From: CADEDV01 sp964596345
Lineage (GTDB): Bacteria; Bacteroidota; Bacteroidia; Chitinophagales; Chitinophagaceae
Assembly: GCA_964596345.1 (NCBI GenBank)
Contig: CAZQSZ010000001.1
Span: forward strand, 372,001-436,000
Reading direction: 5' to 3'
DNA: 64,000 bases
This document shows, one piece after another, positions 1-8,011 of this stretch. The first letter of the stretch is position 1. Every line of letters begins with the position of its first letter. The notes under the pieces were generated by a model that was given only the letters and a program-made list of their open reading frames with translations, ran no database searches and was not told the DNA's origin. Position numbers and translations under genes: made by a program.

Positions 1-154
1 AAAAGCGATTAATCAAAGAATTGTCTGACAAATTAATAGCTCCCCGCTTTCGGTGATACCCGTTGATATGAATGGTAGATATGTTTTACTGAGGTAGTTT
101 GATTAATACAGGCGGTACAATTATTTTTCATTTTATAAAGAGATTTGTCAAAAA

Positions 155-1072
155 ATGCGTACTTTTTTTAACTCCGCAAGTTTGCTGCTGTTTTTCCTCC
201 ACTTTTTTTTAGTGAAGGGGTTAGCACAAAAAAAAGGCCCTGACACGATCAGGTTTGCGACATATACGTATGCCACGAATAATCGTCTCGGTAATCTTCG
301 CCCTTTAACTGATCATCTTAGTAAAATAACTGGACATACGATTGTTGCTATCAGTTACCCGACGGTGCAGCGCCTGGTCGAAGCTATAGTCAATGATAGT
401 GTGGATATTGCCATGATGAATACTTCGGGTTACCTGGTTTTACAAAGAAGGAATCCTGGAATTATCTTACCATTAGTGAGCCTGGAAATGAATAAGGATG
501 CCGTTACAAATTACGGAGGTTGTCTGGTTGCCTCCATCGAATCGGGTATTACAACTATCAGCCAGTTAAAAAAAGAAACCAGGAAACTTTCATTGGCCCT
601 TGTCAGCAGTTCATCAACTTCAGGTAACCTGGTACCGCGGTTATTATTGAATAAAGAAGGTGTCAGGAATGCGGAAGAAAAATTAGATGTGTATTATGCA
701 GGCACACACCGGCAGGCCTTGCAGGATGTATTGACGGGTAAAGCCAGCCTGGCGGGTTGTGGGTGTGCAGAAATTGATAGCGCCAGGGCTAAGAAGGAGT
801 TTGACGGGAAGGCTGTAGTAGTGGCAGCATATAATAATACCCCGCTGGGTCCAGTTGTCTATACTAAAAAACTAAACAAGGATATTGTTACAGGTATCAG
901 GGATGAATTAATAAGAATACATCAATACCGGCAAACCGTATTTGAGAATTTTTGTGCCGGCTGGACGGAGTTTAAAATGGCCTCCCGGTTTAAACCGGTT
1001 AGTGATGCAGACTATGATACATTCAGAAAACTGTTTACGGATAATAATGATTTGTGGAAGCTGATCGAATAA
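155..1072 (+). CDS. PhnD-like phosphate/phosphonate-type substrate-binding protein
   Basis: 305 residues with a hydrophobic N-terminal signal peptide ending near a LAQ signal-peptidase I site (about residue 25). The rest resembles periplasmic binding proteins of the PhnD/PF12974 group: a start like DTIRFATYTYATNN, a TDHLSKITG segment, a VDIAMMNTSGY segment and a later STSGNLVPR ligand-loop-like stretch. Such proteins normally deliver ligand to an ABC permease or act as sensor domains. No permease or ATPase gene lies beside it, so the ligand and partner are unknown. A GCGCAE segment gives two close cysteines, unusual for the family. It is followed 40 bp later by the phzF-like gene in the same direction, possibly one transcript. 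Family call is good; transport role is inference. Confidence 0.75.
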   Translation: MRTFFNSASLLLFFLHFFLVKGLAQKKGPDTIRFATYTYATNNRLGNLRPLTDHLSKITGHTIVAISYPTVQRLVEAIVNDSVDIAMMNTSGYLVLQRRNPGIILPLVSLEMNKDAVTNYGGCLVASIESGITTISQLKKETRKLSLALVSSSSTSGNLVPRLLLNKEGVRNAEEKLDVYYAGTHRQALQDVLTGKASLAGCGCAEIDSARAKKEFDGKAVVVAAYNNTPLGPVVYTKKLNKDIVTGIRDELIRIHQYRQTVFENFCAGWTEFKMASRFKPVSDADYDTFRKLFTDNNDLWKLIE

Positions 1073-1111
1073 TTCTCTAAATCTGCGGAAACCTGATTAA
1101 CAGTACGACCA

Positions 1112-1918
1112 ATGCAAATTTTTATAGCAGACACATTCACCTCAACGCAATTCAGCGGGAACCCTGCCGCAGTGTGTATAGTGGGCCATCCACTTGATGA
1201 TAATATTCTTTTATCAGTGGCCCGTGAAATAAATTTGCCTGTAACAGCTTTTCTTGAAACAGCAACTGGTGAATCCGGAGTTATTGCAATCCGGTATTTT
1301 ACAGTAACAAAAGAAATTTCCGCCTGCGGTCACGCTACTTTGGCAGCAGCAGCAGCGATTGCTGATTTAAATCATGCTGTTCAGGAAATAGTATTCCGAA
1401 CCGTTGAGGATGTTTTCATCAAAGCTGCCATAGGAGATGGTATAGTTACATTAGGTTACCCCCGGTATGAGCTAAAAGATTTCTTTGTTTCTCCGCAGTT
1501 ATTGGAAAGTCTTGGAATTAAAGGATATAAGACAGCAGGATTTTGTAGTGAGCTGGAAACTGTTTTCATTGAATTGGATAGCGCCGATCTCTTGCGATCA
1601 GTACAACCAGATTTCAACCTGATGCTTAAAAGCAGTAACAGTATCAAAGAGGTGGTAATAACTTCAATATCAGATAATCCGCAGTATGATTTCCTGCTTC
1701 GTTCTTTTTGTCCCTGGATCGGTATTGATGAAGATCCGGTAACAGGCTCTGTTCATTCTGTATTAGGAGGATTCTGGGCGCAGCAACTCAAAAAAGATCG
1801 GCTGAAAGCCTTCCAGGCTTCAGCACGGGGTGGCGAAGTGTATATAACTGCTACAGATAGTAAAGTATTTATTGCCGGTACTACAGTTAAAATTCTGACA
1901 GGAGAATTTTTTGTTTGA
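1112..1918 (+). CDS. PhzF family isomerase-like protein
   Basis: 268 residues, the normal length for the PhzF/diaminopimelate-epimerase-fold family. Visible family signatures: the N-terminal DTFTSTQFSGNPAAV, the FLETA segment holding the likely catalytic glutamate, CGHATLAAA, and DEDPVTGSVHSVLG near the C-terminus. No signal peptide, so cytoplasmic. PhzF itself isomerises a phenazine precursor, but no other phenazine genes are present; most homologues are uncharacterised isomerases or epimerases. It lies 40 bp after the PhnD-like gene. The following 195 bp hold the promoter of the next gene. Confidence 0.9.
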   Translation: MQIFIADTFTSTQFSGNPAAVCIVGHPLDDNILLSVAREINLPVTAFLETATGESGVIAIRYFTVTKEISACGHATLAAAAAIADLNHAVQEIVFRTVEDVFIKAAIGDGIVTLGYPRYELKDFFVSPQLLESLGIKGYKTAGFCSELETVFIELDSADLLRSVQPDFNLMLKSSNSIKEVVITSISDNPQYDFLLRSFCPWIGIDEDPVTGSVHSVLGGFWAQQLKKDRLKAFQASARGGEVYITATDSKVFIAGTTVKILTGEFFV

Positions 1919-2010
1919 TAAGATTTAATCCTGGTAAAAATGTGGTGTGCAATTATGCGCAACATATTTTTATTAAAGTGCTTTATTGCCTCTCATTTTA
2001 ATAGCGCAAT

Positions 2011-2040
2011 TTTCAGCATCACCGCTTCGGGTGATACACT
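2011..2040 (+). promoter_or_regulatory. Hairpin upstream of the haloperoxidase promoter
   Basis: ATCACC and GGTGAT arms (2018-2035) enclose GCTTCG. A similar CCCG-TTT-CGGG hairpin lies at the same distance upstream of the 3592 gene, and a CCG-CTTT-CGG version at about 47-56 upstream of the 155 gene. Function unknown; it may be part of a shared control region. Confidence 0.4.
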
Positions 2041-2056
2041 CCACCTCTTTCGGCCA

Positions 2057-2087
2057 TTGTCTGCAGTATTTCTGGACAGCAATTTTG
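2057..2087 (+). promoter_or_regulatory. Promoter of haloperoxidase gene (TTG-N20-CAATTTTG)
   Basis: TTG at 2057-2059 and CAATTTTG at 2080-2087 fit the Bacteroidota -33/-7 arrangement with a 20-bp spacer; the -7 box departs from TAnnTTTG at one base. The whole stretch from about 2051 to 2099, including CTCAAAATT at 2091-2099, is closely similar to the promoter at 3535-3582. Confidence 0.6.
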
Positions 2088-2112
2088 CAGCTCAAAATTA
2101 AAAACACATTTT

Positions 2113-3393
2113 ATGAAAAAAGTGATGAAGAGTTTTGCAGTTGTTACAGTGGTTTTTTGTTTGCTGCTGGCCTCCTGCTCAAGAAGTAATGAAAACAGTT
2201 ATGATTTCGAAGGCCTTCCTGCCACCGTTATCCTGGACTGGAACGAAATTGCATTCAGGGCATTTGACGGACCCGTTTACCAGCATTCACTGATGGCCTC
2301 CAGGATCAATGCCATGACACATATTGCCATGCATGATGCCATTAACGCAGTGTATGCAAAATATGCCGTGTATGCATTTAACGGAAAAGATGAAAATGCC
2401 GATCCTGTTGCTGCTGCTGTTACTGCGGCCCATACTGTATTGTTACATGAAATTCCCACAAAGAAAACTTTCCTTGATTCTGCACTGCAGCAGTCTCTTT
2501 CAGCAATTCCCGATGGCGAAGCCAAAGCAAAAGGAGTTGTATTAGGTAAACAAGCAGGGCAGGCGATCATTGATAACAGAAATAATGATGGTTCAGCGGG
2601 TGACCCTGTTGCCGCAATCCCTCCCTCTGATGTGCCGGGTGTGTACCAGGCTGTTCCCCCTTTTGATTTTGTATTTGCCCCCAATTGGCAGAATGTAAAA
2701 TTGTTTGCATTACAATCAAAAAGCCAGTTTCGGTCAGTGCCCCAGCCTGCATTGAACAGCCCTGAGTATGCTGCAGGTTTTAATGAAGTAAAGGAGATCG
2801 GGAAGTTAAACAGCAGTACAAGAACAACTGAACAAACTGCTTATGCTAAATTCTGGTATGAATTTTCTGAGGCTGGCTGGAACAGGGTTGCCCGTACCAT
2901 AGCGGTGAATAAGAAAATGGGATTGTATGAAACTGCAAGAATGTTTGCTCTCGTTGATATGGCATTAGCCGATGCTTATATTGCCGGTTGGGACTCCAAA
3001 TTTTATTATAATTTCTGGAGACCCTATACAGCGATCAGGGCAGCAGCAGCGGATGGTAACGATGCGACATCCCCTGATATAGCCTGGGAGCCGGCAGAAC
3101 CTACTCCACCGGTACATGATTATCCTTCTACACACAGTGCTCTTGGTAATGCAGCTGCGAAAGTCATTGCCAGGACAGTGGGTGATGATACCCCATTTAC
3201 GATGACATCCTTTACAGCTGTGCCTGCGGGCAGCACAAGAAGTTTTACGAGTTTGAGCCAGGCAGCTAATGAAAATGCTGACTCAAGGGTAATGGCTGGT
3301 ATACATTTTCGGTTTTCCTGTAATGCCGGACAAACTTTAGGAGATAAAATTGGTAACTGGACAGTGGAGAATCACCTGAAACCTATTAAATAA
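2113..3393 (+). CDS. Vanadium-dependent haloperoxidase / PAP2-type lipoprotein
   Basis: 426 residues. A lipoprotein signal (lipobox LLASC, Cys about 22) suggests membrane anchoring outside the cytoplasm. The C-terminal half carries the vanadate/phosphate-binding set of the PAP2/haloperoxidase superfamily: K296 and R303-P304 in the SKFYYNFWRP motif, Y337-P-S-T-H341-S, and S391-R392 with H398 in SRVMAGIHF. The usual PSGH motif is PSTH here, so Gly is replaced by Thr next to the catalytic histidine. Known members oxidise halides with peroxide or hydrolyse phosphomonoesters; the sequence alone does not decide which. Monocistronic: own promoter and a terminator at 3420. Confidence 0.85.
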   Translation: MKKVMKSFAVVTVVFCLLLASCSRSNENSYDFEGLPATVILDWNEIAFRAFDGPVYQHSLMASRINAMTHIAMHDAINAVYAKYAVYAFNGKDENADPVAAAVTAAHTVLLHEIPTKKTFLDSALQQSLSAIPDGEAKAKGVVLGKQAGQAIIDNRNNDGSAGDPVAAIPPSDVPGVYQAVPPFDFVFAPNWQNVKLFALQSKSQFRSVPQPALNSPEYAAGFNEVKEIGKLNSSTRTTEQTAYAKFWYEFSEAGWNRVARTIAVNKKMGLYETARMFALVDMALADAYIAGWDSKFYYNFWRPYTAIRAAAADGNDATSPDIAWEPAEPTPPVHDYPSTHSALGNAAAKVIARTVGDDTPFTMTSFTAVPAGSTRSFTSLSQAANENADSRVMAGIHFRFSCNAGQTLGDKIGNWTVENHLKPIK

Positions 3394-3419
3394 TTTTAAA
3401 AGTCGTTGATTCAATAAAT

Positions 3420-3449
3420 GATATCCCCTTTTTGGGGATATCGCTTTTT
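3420..3449 (+). terminator. Rho-independent terminator after haloperoxidase gene
   Basis: Nine-bp perfect stem GATATCCCC / GGGGATATC (3420-3428, 3434-3442), five-T loop, then GC and five T. Confidence 0.85.
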
Positions 3450-3504
3450 ACGCAGCGTATACCTGCAATATTAAAAGGAAGATACAGTCGTATTATTTTT
3501 CTCC

Positions 3505-3582
3505 CCCGTTTCGGGTATCTGATATAACAAATCCGGCGATTGTTCTGCGGCTTCCCGGAGCTGATATTTGTAACTCAAAATT
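3505..3582 (+). promoter_or_regulatory. Promoter block of alpha/beta hydrolase gene (TTG-N20-GATATTTG)
   Basis: TTG at 3540-3542, 20-bp spacer, GATATTTG at 3563-3570, then CTCAAAATT at 3574-3582. It matches the block before the 2113 gene in element order, spacing and many spacer bases (CGGC-ATTGT-CTGC-G). A CCCG/CGGG hairpin lies near 3506-3516. Confidence 0.6.
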
Positions 3583-3591
3583 CAGAAGAGT

Positions 3592-4536
3592 ATGAAAAGA
3601 GTATTTTGTTATGTAATCGTTTTATTTACAGTAGTTATTAACCAGGTCTTAGCGCAAAAGCCAGAGGGAGTCAACCCGGATCATTTATCCGTACTTTCCC
3701 TTCGGTTTTCTCCCCCGCTTATTAAAAAGATAGAGTTGCCTGGCGGTATTCAATTGGAGTACGCTGAACAAGGTAATGCAAACGGGATCCCGGTAATCTT
3801 TTTGCATGGGTATACCGATTCCTGGCATTCTTTTGAATCAGTACTTTCTTATTTACCGGATAATATTCATGCATTTGCTCCTTCACAAAGAGGGCATGGT
3901 AATTCATCCAAACTCGGGATCAACTATCACCCGAAAGATTTTGCTGCTGATATCGCTGCATTTATGAAAGTGAATGGACTGGTTAAAGCCGTTATTGTTG
4001 GCCATTCTATGGGAGGTATCATTGCCCAGCAGTTTGCCCTAGATTACCCGGAACTGGTAAGAGGAATTGTACTCATAAGTACAGATGCTTCATTTAAGGA
4101 TAACCCAGGTGTACCAGAGTTTACACAGGAAATACAGAAACTTTCAGATCCTGTTCCTTATGAATTTGCTAATGAATTTCAGAAAGGAACCTGCATCAAG
4201 CCGGTTGAAGCAGGCTATTTTAAAGTGCTGGTGAACGAAAGCCTCAAGCTTCCCGCACATGTATGGAAAGATGTAATAAATGGAATAATGAATGTTGATT
4301 ACAGCCATCAATTGCACAGGATCACTCAACCAGCATTGATTGTTTGGGGTGATAAGGATTGGATTTGCTCAAAAAAAGACCAGGATATATTGATAAAAGG
4401 AATCAGCAACGGCAGATTGTTGGTTTACCGGGAAACAGGTCATGCCCTCCATTGGGAAGAGCCGGAAAGATTTGCTACAGACCTGGCCAATTTTATTGGA
4501 GAAATAAGTGCATCCAAAAAAGAAGAGATGAAATAA
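3592..4536 (+). CDS. Exported alpha/beta-fold hydrolase
   Basis: 314 residues; residues 1-22 form a signal peptide ending in VLAQ, so periplasmic or secreted. Alpha/beta-hydrolase signatures: FLHGYTDSWHSF oxyanion-hole region, GHSMGG nucleophile elbow with the catalytic Ser, the acid in WGDKDW, and the catalytic His in TGHALHWEEPERF. Substrate unknown; the layout resembles haloalkane dehalogenase/esterase-type members, but the nucleophile is Ser, so it is an esterase or lipase-like hydrolase, not a dehalogenase. Its promoter resembles that of the upstream haloperoxidase gene, so the two may respond to the same signal. Confidence 0.85.
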   Translation: MKRVFCYVIVLFTVVINQVLAQKPEGVNPDHLSVLSLRFSPPLIKKIELPGGIQLEYAEQGNANGIPVIFLHGYTDSWHSFESVLSYLPDNIHAFAPSQRGHGNSSKLGINYHPKDFAADIAAFMKVNGLVKAVIVGHSMGGIIAQQFALDYPELVRGIVLISTDASFKDNPGVPEFTQEIQKLSDPVPYEFANEFQKGTCIKPVEAGYFKVLVNESLKLPAHVWKDVINGIMNVDYSHQLHRITQPALIVWGDKDWICSKKDQDILIKGISNGRLLVYRETGHALHWEEPERFATDLANFIGEISASKKEEMK

Positions 4537-4587
4537 TACCTGCGATCTCAAAAAACTAAAAGCTACATAATAGATAAAGCGTATCGA

Positions 4588-4728
4588 ATGAATGATCACA
4601 AAATAGTAAAGAATGGGTTTAAGTTGGTCCAAACTTGTTTTTTAAAGCTAACAACCGGTTTCCTCTATTTATTGAAAGATATGCCAGCCCCTGACTTTAA
4701 TCATGAATACGATTCAACCATGTTATAA
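4588..4728 (+). CDS. Possible 46-residue small protein upstream of the hydroxylase gene
   Basis: An ATG-started frame of 46 codons ends 17 bp before the next gene. It begins MNDHKIVKNGFK, has a mildly hydrophobic middle (FLKLTTGFLYLLK) and a charged tail. It could be a small membrane-associated peptide or leader, or simply chance. The 210-bp space has no other content I can identify. Nothing else supports translation. Confidence 0.25.
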   Translation: MNDHKIVKNGFKLVQTCFLKLTTGFLYLLKDMPAPDFNHEYDSTML

Positions 4729-4745
4729 TTTTTAAACTTTATTTT

Positions 4746-5495
4746 ATGCCCGATCCTTTCGAAATTTTATCAGACCCGGTTTCACTCTACATCCTGGGAA
4801 TGTACCTGTTGCTGATTCTCTGGGAAGCTTTTTTCCCGGCCCGGAAACTGCCGTATATTCCTTACTGGCAGATCAAGGGAATTTTATCTTTCTTTTTCTT
4901 CTTTTACCTGTCAACCTATTTGCCATTATTATATTCGGAATGGTTGCCTTCATCGCAATTACTCGATCTTGCTGAGGTCAATGTAGTGGCGGGCGGCATC
5001 ATTGGCATACTTGTTTATGAGTTTGGTATGTATGCGTGGCACAGGCTCATGCATCGTACTACTGTATTATGGAGGGTATTCCACCAGATGCATCATAGTG
5101 CTGAACGGTTAGATACCTATGGTGCTTTTTATTTCAGCCCTTTTGATATGATTGGCTGGACGGTGCTGGGTACTGTTTGCTTTTCTTTTATTACCGGTCT
5201 GCCTCCACAATCCATTACCATCGTATTACTGGTAACCAATTTCTTCAGCATTTTCCAGCATGCTAATATTAAAACGCCAACCTGGCTGGGTTATATCATT
5301 CAACGACCGGAAAGTCACGCAGTACATCATGCTAAAGGGGTGCATGCCTTTAATTACTCCGACCTGCCTTTATTTGATATACTATTCGGCACTTTCAGGA
5401 ATCCTGCTAACTACGTGGAAGAAACAGGATTCTATATTGGAGCTTCAGCCAGAATGAAAGATATGCTGCTCTTCCGGGAAGTTGATAAACCCTGA
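4746..5495 (+). CDS. Sterol desaturase / fatty acid hydroxylase family protein
   Basis: 249-residue integral membrane protein of PF04116. The di-iron histidine clusters are all present: HRLMH, HQMHHSAER and HAVHHAKG, set between hydrophobic helices (an N-terminal one at about 10-27, then about 40-60 and 80-95, and a pair near 135-170). Members hydroxylate or desaturate lipids at the membrane; the bacterial subgroup has few known substrates. A strong terminator follows at 5516. Confidence 0.9.
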   Translation: MPDPFEILSDPVSLYILGMYLLLILWEAFFPARKLPYIPYWQIKGILSFFFFFYLSTYLPLLYSEWLPSSQLLDLAEVNVVAGGIIGILVYEFGMYAWHRLMHRTTVLWRVFHQMHHSAERLDTYGAFYFSPFDMIGWTVLGTVCFSFITGLPPQSITIVLLVTNFFSIFQHANIKTPTWLGYIIQRPESHAVHHAKGVHAFNYSDLPLFDILFGTFRNPANYVEETGFYIGASARMKDMLLFREVDKP

Positions 5496-5515
5496 TCAGT
5501 TGTGAACTGCTTTTT

Positions 5516-5550
5516 GTTGCCTGCTTCATTACAAGCAGGCAACTTTTTTT
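5516..5550 (+). terminator. Rho-independent terminator after hydroxylase gene
   Basis: Eleven-bp perfect stem GTTGCCTGCTT / AAGCAGGCAAC with a six-base loop, followed by seven T. Confidence 0.9.
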
Positions 5551-5589
5551 ATTGCTTTACCGATTACTACATCATCCTAAACTGATTAT

Positions 5590-6528
5590 ATGAAGAAAAT
5601 TGTAGTGTGCCTGTTGATGCTTATATCAACTGCCCTGGTTGCCCAGGATTCATTATTGAATATCGGTGATAATACCGCTGCTGCAAAATCACCGGTGAAA
5701 ATTTTCAATTCACAAAAAGCTATCAATGCCAATACCACCGAAGTGGTGGGCAAGGGTAAGATGGAGTTTAAAGTGATGCACAATTTTGGCGATATCGGCG
5801 GCGACTTCGGTGGATTGAAAAATTTCTTTGGCCTGGATAATGCATCTGATATCAAGATCGCTTTTGAAATTGGATTTGGCAAACGATTCGATATACTTTT
5901 TGCAAGAGCAAAAGGAGCAGGCCAGCAACAAAAGTTATGGGAGATGGGGATCAAGTACCAATTAGTGCAACAACTGGAGAACGATCCGTCACATCCATTA
6001 TCCGTTGCTTTCTTTGCCAATGCGGTGATCGCCGCTAACAAGGCCTCTGCATTGGAGAACCTGGATCATAGTTTCCGGGATATATCAGACCGTACCAGTA
6101 ATACGCTGCAACTGATCATTGCGAAGAAGATGGGTAATGTGAGTTTGCAGCTGAACCCTACACTGGTCACAAGAGGCTATGCAATTTCGTATGACCAGAA
6201 ATCCATTTTTGCACTGGGAGGTGCTTTAAAATTCCCGGTGATGCGCAACCTGAACCTTGTAGTGGATTATTTTCATTCCTTCCGTTCCCAAAGCAGCAAA
6301 GATTCATTTGCCGTGCAGGCAACACCTGTTAAATTTTTTGATCCCCTGGGTATCGGCTTCGAGATCGTTACACCCGGCCACGTATTTCACTTGAACTTTA
6401 CCAATGCCACCGAAACCCTGGAGAACAGGTATATACCAAGAACAGTGACCAGTTGGGGAAAAGGACAGTTTCGCTGGGGCTTTACCATTGCAAGACAGTT
6501 TTCCCTGTGGCGCCCGAAAGAAAAATAA
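5590..6528 (+). CDS. DUF5777 family outer-membrane beta-barrel protein
   Basis: 312 residues with a signal peptide ending LVAQ (about residue 19). The stretch VKIFNSQKAINANTTEVVGKG-KMEFKVMHNFGDIGGDFGG and the FFGLDNASDIKIAFEIGFG region match the DUF5777 barrel family of Bacteroidota; the remainder is alternating-hydrophobic strand sequence ending in WGFTIARQFSLW. Homologues are often found beside YceI or cytochrome genes in respiratory or anaerobic contexts; none is present here. Role unknown. A bidirectional hairpin at 6546 separates it from birA. Confidence 0.8.
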   Translation: MKKIVVCLLMLISTALVAQDSLLNIGDNTAAAKSPVKIFNSQKAINANTTEVVGKGKMEFKVMHNFGDIGGDFGGLKNFFGLDNASDIKIAFEIGFGKRFDILFARAKGAGQQQKLWEMGIKYQLVQQLENDPSHPLSVAFFANAVIAANKASALENLDHSFRDISDRTSNTLQLIIAKKMGNVSLQLNPTLVTRGYAISYDQKSIFALGGALKFPVMRNLNLVVDYFHSFRSQSSKDSFAVQATPVKFFDPLGIGFEIVTPGHVFHLNFTNATETLENRYIPRTVTSWGKGQFRWGFTIARQFSLWRPKEK

Positions 6529-6545
6529 GGCTAACGAAAATCTTC

Positions 6546-6573
6546 AAGAGCTTTCAATACGGAAAGCTCTTTT
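6546..6573. terminator. Bidirectional terminator between DUF5777 gene and birA
   Basis: Ten-bp stem AAGAGCTTTC / GAAAGCTCTT with six-base loop and T-run; sits between convergent genes and reaches the birA stop. Confidence 0.75.
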
Positions 6574-7411
6574 ATTTGATGACCCATTCAATATCTCCAA
6601 AACTGAATGCTTCTTCAATACTGTGCTGAACGATCAGCTGACCTGTGGGAGATACTTTTTTAATAACGCCTTCAAAAACACGATTATCCTTCTTTAGTTT
6701 AACAAGCTTACCATTTTTATATAGTTGCGCCATGTAGTTGCTGTAAATGCTGTTAAATCCTTTTTCGGTTAACTCATTAAAACGGCGGTACAGGCATTCG
6801 CATAATTCTTTGGCCAGGGCTACCACATTATATTCTTTACCTGTGATCTGTTTCAGGGAAACAGGGTTTTTCAGTTCTTCGGAAAAGACGGCTTGGTTAA
6901 TATTAATGCCTATTCCCACAACCGCCCATTGCCACTGACCTGTTGCGGTTTTTTGCATTTCATTTTCTGACAGCCCTTCCTTTTTCACCGGTGCAGAGCT
7001 ACTGATCACCGATTCGATCAAAATACCCCCTGCCTTTCTGTCTTGCCAGTAAAGATCGTTGGGCCATTTAATTGTTGTGTCCTCTCCTGCATACTTGCTG
7101 AAGAAATCATGAACAGCCAGCGCCACCGCAGCACTGAACTGAAATTGCTGTGATAACTGTAATGGATAAGGATTCAGCACCACACTCAGGATGATATTGG
7201 CATCTTTTTCTGCGACCCACCTGCGGCCCCGCTGCCCTTTGCCAGCCACCTGTTCATGGGCAAAAAAGGCCTGGCCATGCTGTATCAAATTCTGTCTGTC
7301 CGTCAGCCGGGCTTCATGCAAGCGGGCAAGGGCATAGTTATTGGTACTATCAACCGATTGGAGTTCAATAAATGGCATTTCGGAAGGCATAGATACAGGC
7401 TGTTCTGGCAA
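6572..7411 (-). CDS. birA: Biotin--[acetyl-CoA-carboxylase] ligase
   Basis: 279 residues. Catalytic-domain signatures: SVDSTNNYA, the biotinyl-AMP loop GKGQRGRRW, IKWPNDLYW, and RKAGGILIE, then a small C-terminal domain. It attaches biotin to the acceptor lysine of biotin carboxyl carrier protein, needed for fatty acid synthesis. The N-terminal winged helix of E. coli BirA is missing, so this is a ligase without the repressor function, as usual in this phylum. Divergent from rsfS, with 120 bp between. Confidence 0.95.
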   Translation of the reverse strand: MPEQPVSMPSEMPFIELQSVDSTNNYALARLHEARLTDRQNLIQHGQAFFAHEQVAGKGQRGRRWVAEKDANIILSVVLNPYPLQLSQQFQFSAAVALAVHDFFSKYAGEDTTIKWPNDLYWQDRKAGGILIESVISSSAPVKKEGLSENEMQKTATGQWQWAVVGIGININQAVFSEELKNPVSLKQITGKEYNVVALAKELCECLYRRFNELTEKGFNSIYSNYMAQLYKNGKLVKLKKDNRVFEGVIKKVSPTGQLIVQHSIEEAFSFGDIEWVIK

Positions 7412-7419
7412 TTAATTGC

Positions 7420-7427
7420 TATTTTTG
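7420..7427 (+). promoter_or_regulatory. Candidate -7 box for rsfS
   Basis: TATTTTTG fits TAnnTTTG exactly and would place transcription start near 7434, about 98 nt before rsfS. No clear TTG at the expected upstream distance, so support is partial. Confidence 0.35.
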
Positions 7428-7531
7428 ACAAAGTAAAATAGTTTCTTGTAGCTGGCGGCTGTTTTTTAAATAATAACTGCAATTGACCAGCAACTCTAAA
7501 CCAGTAATTTTAATTTAAACACCTTCATTAT

Positions 7532-7936
7532 TTGGAACAATTGGCATCACTGACCAACCGCAAAAAGAAAAGTGCAACCCGGTTAACGAAGAATTCGAAA
7601 ATCATCAAAACCATTATTGCCGCTATACAGGAGAAGAAAGGGGAGAATATCATCTCGCTGGATCTCCGGAAGATCAATGAAGCGGTAGCTGATTTCTTTA
7701 TTATCTGTGAGGCAGGTAACCAGCCGCAGGTGAGAGCAATCGCAGAGAATGTGGAGGCACAGGTACAGATTGCCTGTGAGGAAAATCCCTACCATCATGA
7801 GGGATATCATAACCTGCACTGGGTACTGATTGATTATGTAAATGTGGTGGTGCATGTGATGCTGTCCGAAGACCGGAAATTTTACAAATTGGAGGAAATG
7901 TGGAGCGATGCTGCCGCAGAAGGGCATGACAAATAA
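7532..7936 (+). CDS. rsfS: Ribosome silencing factor RsfS
   Basis: 134 residues, RsfS/Iojap family. After a basic N-terminal stretch the conserved core runs from TIIAAIQEKKGENI through DFFIICEAGNQPQVRAIAENVE to HNLHWVLIDYVNVVVHVM and FYKLEEMW. It binds ribosomal protein uL14 and blocks subunit joining when nutrients are low. No ATG precedes the core: the best start is TTG at 7532 (a second TTG lies three codons in). It is followed 75 bp later by ftsH in the same direction. Confidence 0.93.
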   Translation: MEQLASLTNRKKKSATRLTKNSKIIKTIIAAIQEKKGENIISLDLRKINEAVADFFIICEAGNQPQVRAIAENVEAQVQIACEENPYHHEGYHNLHWVLIDYVNVVVHVMLSEDRKFYKLEEMWSDAAAEGHDK

Positions 7937-8011
7937 TGTTAAATATTATACAAGCTGAACTTTTTCGATCAATAATTATTAATTAGCAGGGAGCACCCGG
8001 AAAATAAATAT

